Shown here piece by piece: positions 6,205 through 7,744 of a DNA stretch of 7,744 nucleotides (the stretch's first letter is position 1; every line of letters begins with the position of its first letter). The translations under genes were made by a program, and so were the position numbers. A model generated the notes under the pieces. That model was not told where the DNA came from. It saw only the letters and a program-made list of their open reading frames with translations, and did not search any database. The DNA lies in contig JAFUKV010000306.1 in assembly GCA_017467745.1 (NCBI GenBank), forward strand, positions 1 through 7,744. The letters run 5' to 3'. This DNA is from Bacteroidaceae bacterium. Its GTDB lineage: Bacteria > Bacteroidota > Bacteroidia > Bacteroidales > CHK158-818.

Positions 6205-6244
6205 CAACGATTGAATAGAAAGTTAATAAAAGTAAAGAAGTTTT

Positions 6245-7744
6245 ATGATTAATCCTATTGTTAAGACAATCGAAATGGCCGATGGAAGAACCATTACGAT
6301 TGAAACAGGAAAATTAGCCAAACAGGCTGATGGGGCTGTAATGGTACGCATGGGCGATACCATGTTGTTGGCCACAGTTGTAGCGGCGAAAGATGCCGTT
6401 CCCGGTACAGATTTTATGCCTTTACAGGTTGAGTATAAAGAAAAATTCTCGGCGTTCGGTCGTTTCCCGGGCGGATTTACTCGTAGAGAAGGACGAGCTT
6501 CCGATTCGGAAATTCTTACTTGTCGGTTGGTTGATAGAGCCTTACGTCCGCTTTTCCCCGATGATTTTCATGCAGAAGTATATGTAAATATAACTCTATA
6601 TTCAGCCGATGGTAAAGATATGCCGGATGCTTTGGCCGGATTGGCAGCTTCGGCGGCTTTGGCCGTATCGGATATTCCTTTTAACGGTCCTATTTCGGAA
6701 GTGCGCGTTGCCCGTATCGACGGAGAATTTAAAATTAATCCTACTTTTGAAGAAACCGAACGTGCCGATATGGAGTTGATGGTTGGCGCTACTATTGATA
6801 ATATCATGATGGTAGAGGGTGAAATGGACGAAGTATCGGAAGCGGAATTACTCGATGCGTTGAAATTTGCCCATGCAGCTATCAAAATTCAGTGTCAAGC
6901 TCAGATTGAGTTGGCTGAACAAGTTGGCTCTACCGAAAAACGCACCTATTGTCATGAAGAAAACGACAAAGAGTTGCGAAAAGATATTTGGGAAAAATGT
7001 TATGATAAAGCCTATGCCATAGCATCTTCTTGCAATCCGAACAAACATGCGCGTATGGATGCGTTCGCTGCAATTGAAGAGGAATATTTAGCTTCGTTGG
7101 ATCCGGAATCGGTTGAAGAGAAGAAAGGTTTAGTTTCTCGCTATTATCATGAAGTTGAAAAAGAAGCTATGCGTCGCAGTATTTTGGATGAGGGAAAACG
7201 TCTTGATGGACGTACAACGACTCAAATCCGTCCTATTTGGAGCGAAGTAGGTTATTTGCCCGGAGCGCACGGTTCTTCAATCTTTACACGTGGAGAAACC
7301 CAATCGTTATCTACCGTTACGCTTGGAACCAAACTGGATGAAAAAATTATAGACGATGCCTTGAATCAAGGAAAAGAAAGATTCATGCTGCATTATAATT
7401 TCCCTCCTTTCTCTACCGGAGAAGCTCGTGCTGTAAGAGGTGTAGGCCGTCGGGAAATAGGTCATGGAAATTTGGCTCATCGTGCATTGAAACGTATGTT
7501 GCCCGATGATAATCCTTATGTAATACGTATTGTTTCGGATATTCTCGAATCAAACGGGTCTTCTTCTATGGCAACTGTTTGTGCCGGTACATTGGCGTTG
7601 ATGGATGCCGGTATTCAGATGAAAAAACCGGTTTCGGGAATTGCTATGGGACTTATTACGGATAAAGGAAACGAAAAATTCGCTGTTTTATCGGATATAC
7701 TTGGAGATGAAGACCATTTAGGTGATATGGACTTCAAGGTAACA
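6245..7744 (+). CDS. pnp: Polyribonucleotide nucleotidyltransferase (PNPase), 3' end outside window
   Basis: PNPase degrades RNA 3' to 5' by phosphorolysis, releasing nucleoside diphosphates, and can add tails in reverse; it works as a trimer. The window holds the first 500 codons of an expected 700-750. The first RNase PH domain spans about 10-145 and includes the RNA-contacting loop FGRFPGGFTRREGR (71-84). A helical linker follows (about 150-320), then the second, catalytic RNase PH domain from LDGRTTTQIRP (320-330). In it are the phosphate-binding SNGSSSMAT (436-444) and the metal-binding aspartates of LGDEDHLGDMDFK, where Asp488 and Asp494 match E. coli Asp486 and Asp492. The KH and S1 domains would lie beyond the right edge. 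The start at 6245 gives MINPIVKTIEMADGRTI, the N-terminus I associate with Bacteroidales PNPases, and sits 40 bases after a clear -7 box. No frameshift or missing key residue is seen. Confidence 0.96.
   Translation, partial: MINPIVKTIEMADGRTITIETGKLAKQADGAVMVRMGDTMLLATVVAAKDAVPGTDFMPLQVEYKEKFSAFGRFPGGFTRREGRASDSEILTCRLVDRALRPLFPDDFHAEVYVNITLYSADGKDMPDALAGLAASAALAVSDIPFNGPISEVRVARIDGEFKINPTFEETERADMELMVGATIDNIMMVEGEMDEVSEAELLDALKFAHAAIKIQCQAQIELAEQVGSTEKRTYCHEENDKELRKDIWEKCYDKAYAIASSCNPNKHARMDAFAAIEEEYLASLDPESVEEKKGLVSRYYHEVEKEAMRRSILDEGKRLDGRTTTQIRPIWSEVGYLPGAHGSSIFTRGETQSLSTVTLGTKLDEKIIDDALNQGKERFMLHYNFPPFSTGEARAVRGVGRREIGHGNLAHRALKRMLPDDNPYVIRIVSDILESNGSSSMATVCAGTLALMDAGIQMKKPVSGIAMGLITDKGNEKFAVLSDILGDEDHLGDMDFKVT

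Noticed and set aside
6205..6244. RNase III-cleaved leader hairpin of pnp, as in the E. coli autoregulation of pnp
   Set aside because: The leader after the mapped-looking promoter is only about 35-40 bases, A-rich, and has no self-complementary arms, so the E. coli-type mechanism is not supported here despite rnc being nearby.
6393..6587. 64-residue plus-strand reading frame inside the start of pnp
   Set aside because: It overlaps the conserved first RNase PH domain of PNPase in another frame and has no independent support.

Overview
The window looks like a chromosomal housekeeping segment from a member of the Bacteroidota, most likely the order Bacteroidales. The evidence is threefold. Three genes are preceded by good matches to the Bacteroidota -7 element TAnnTTTG. 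The genes lack Shine-Dalgarno sequences and have A-rich leaders. The proteins (PdxB, FabF, RNase III, a bacterial GH3-family protein, PNPase) read like their Bacteroides/Parabacteroides-type homologues. I cannot name a genus. I see no insertion sequence, integrase, CRISPR array, tRNA or rRNA, and nothing suggests recent transfer.

Layout. (1) Positions 1-374, minus strand: the 5' end of rpoN (sigma-54), running off the left edge. (2) A divergent intergenic region of about 180 bp, then pdxB on the plus strand (559-1683), the vitamin B6 branch dehydrogenase. (3) A 326-bp non-coding stretch (1684-2009) with several short inverted repeats and a probable acpP promoter. (4) A tight plus-strand cluster acpP-fabF-rnc (2010-4414) with gaps of 20 and 6 bp: acyl carrier protein, beta-ketoacyl-ACP synthase II and RNase III. 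(5) A gap of about 195 bp carrying the best promoter in the window, then a GH3-family adenylate-forming protein (4610-6121), ended by a strong hairpin terminator. (6) A second clear promoter, then pnp (6245 onward), which runs off the right edge after 500 codons.

How the parts relate. acpP and fabF supply the carrier and a condensing enzyme for fatty acid elongation, and rnc is almost certainly co-transcribed with them. RNase III and PNPase are both RNA processing/decay enzymes but sit in separate transcription units. The GH3 gene is its own transcription unit, and its substrate in bacteria is unknown.

No undescribed multi-gene system is apparent. The points most worth a second look are: (a) RNase III has Asn where the E. 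coli enzyme has the metal-binding Asp114, plus a long acidic C-terminal tail; (b) the free-standing GH3 amido-synthetase-like gene beside lipid genes; (c) the dyad-rich leader in front of acpP; (d) a 12-bp tandem repeat inside rpoN region I.
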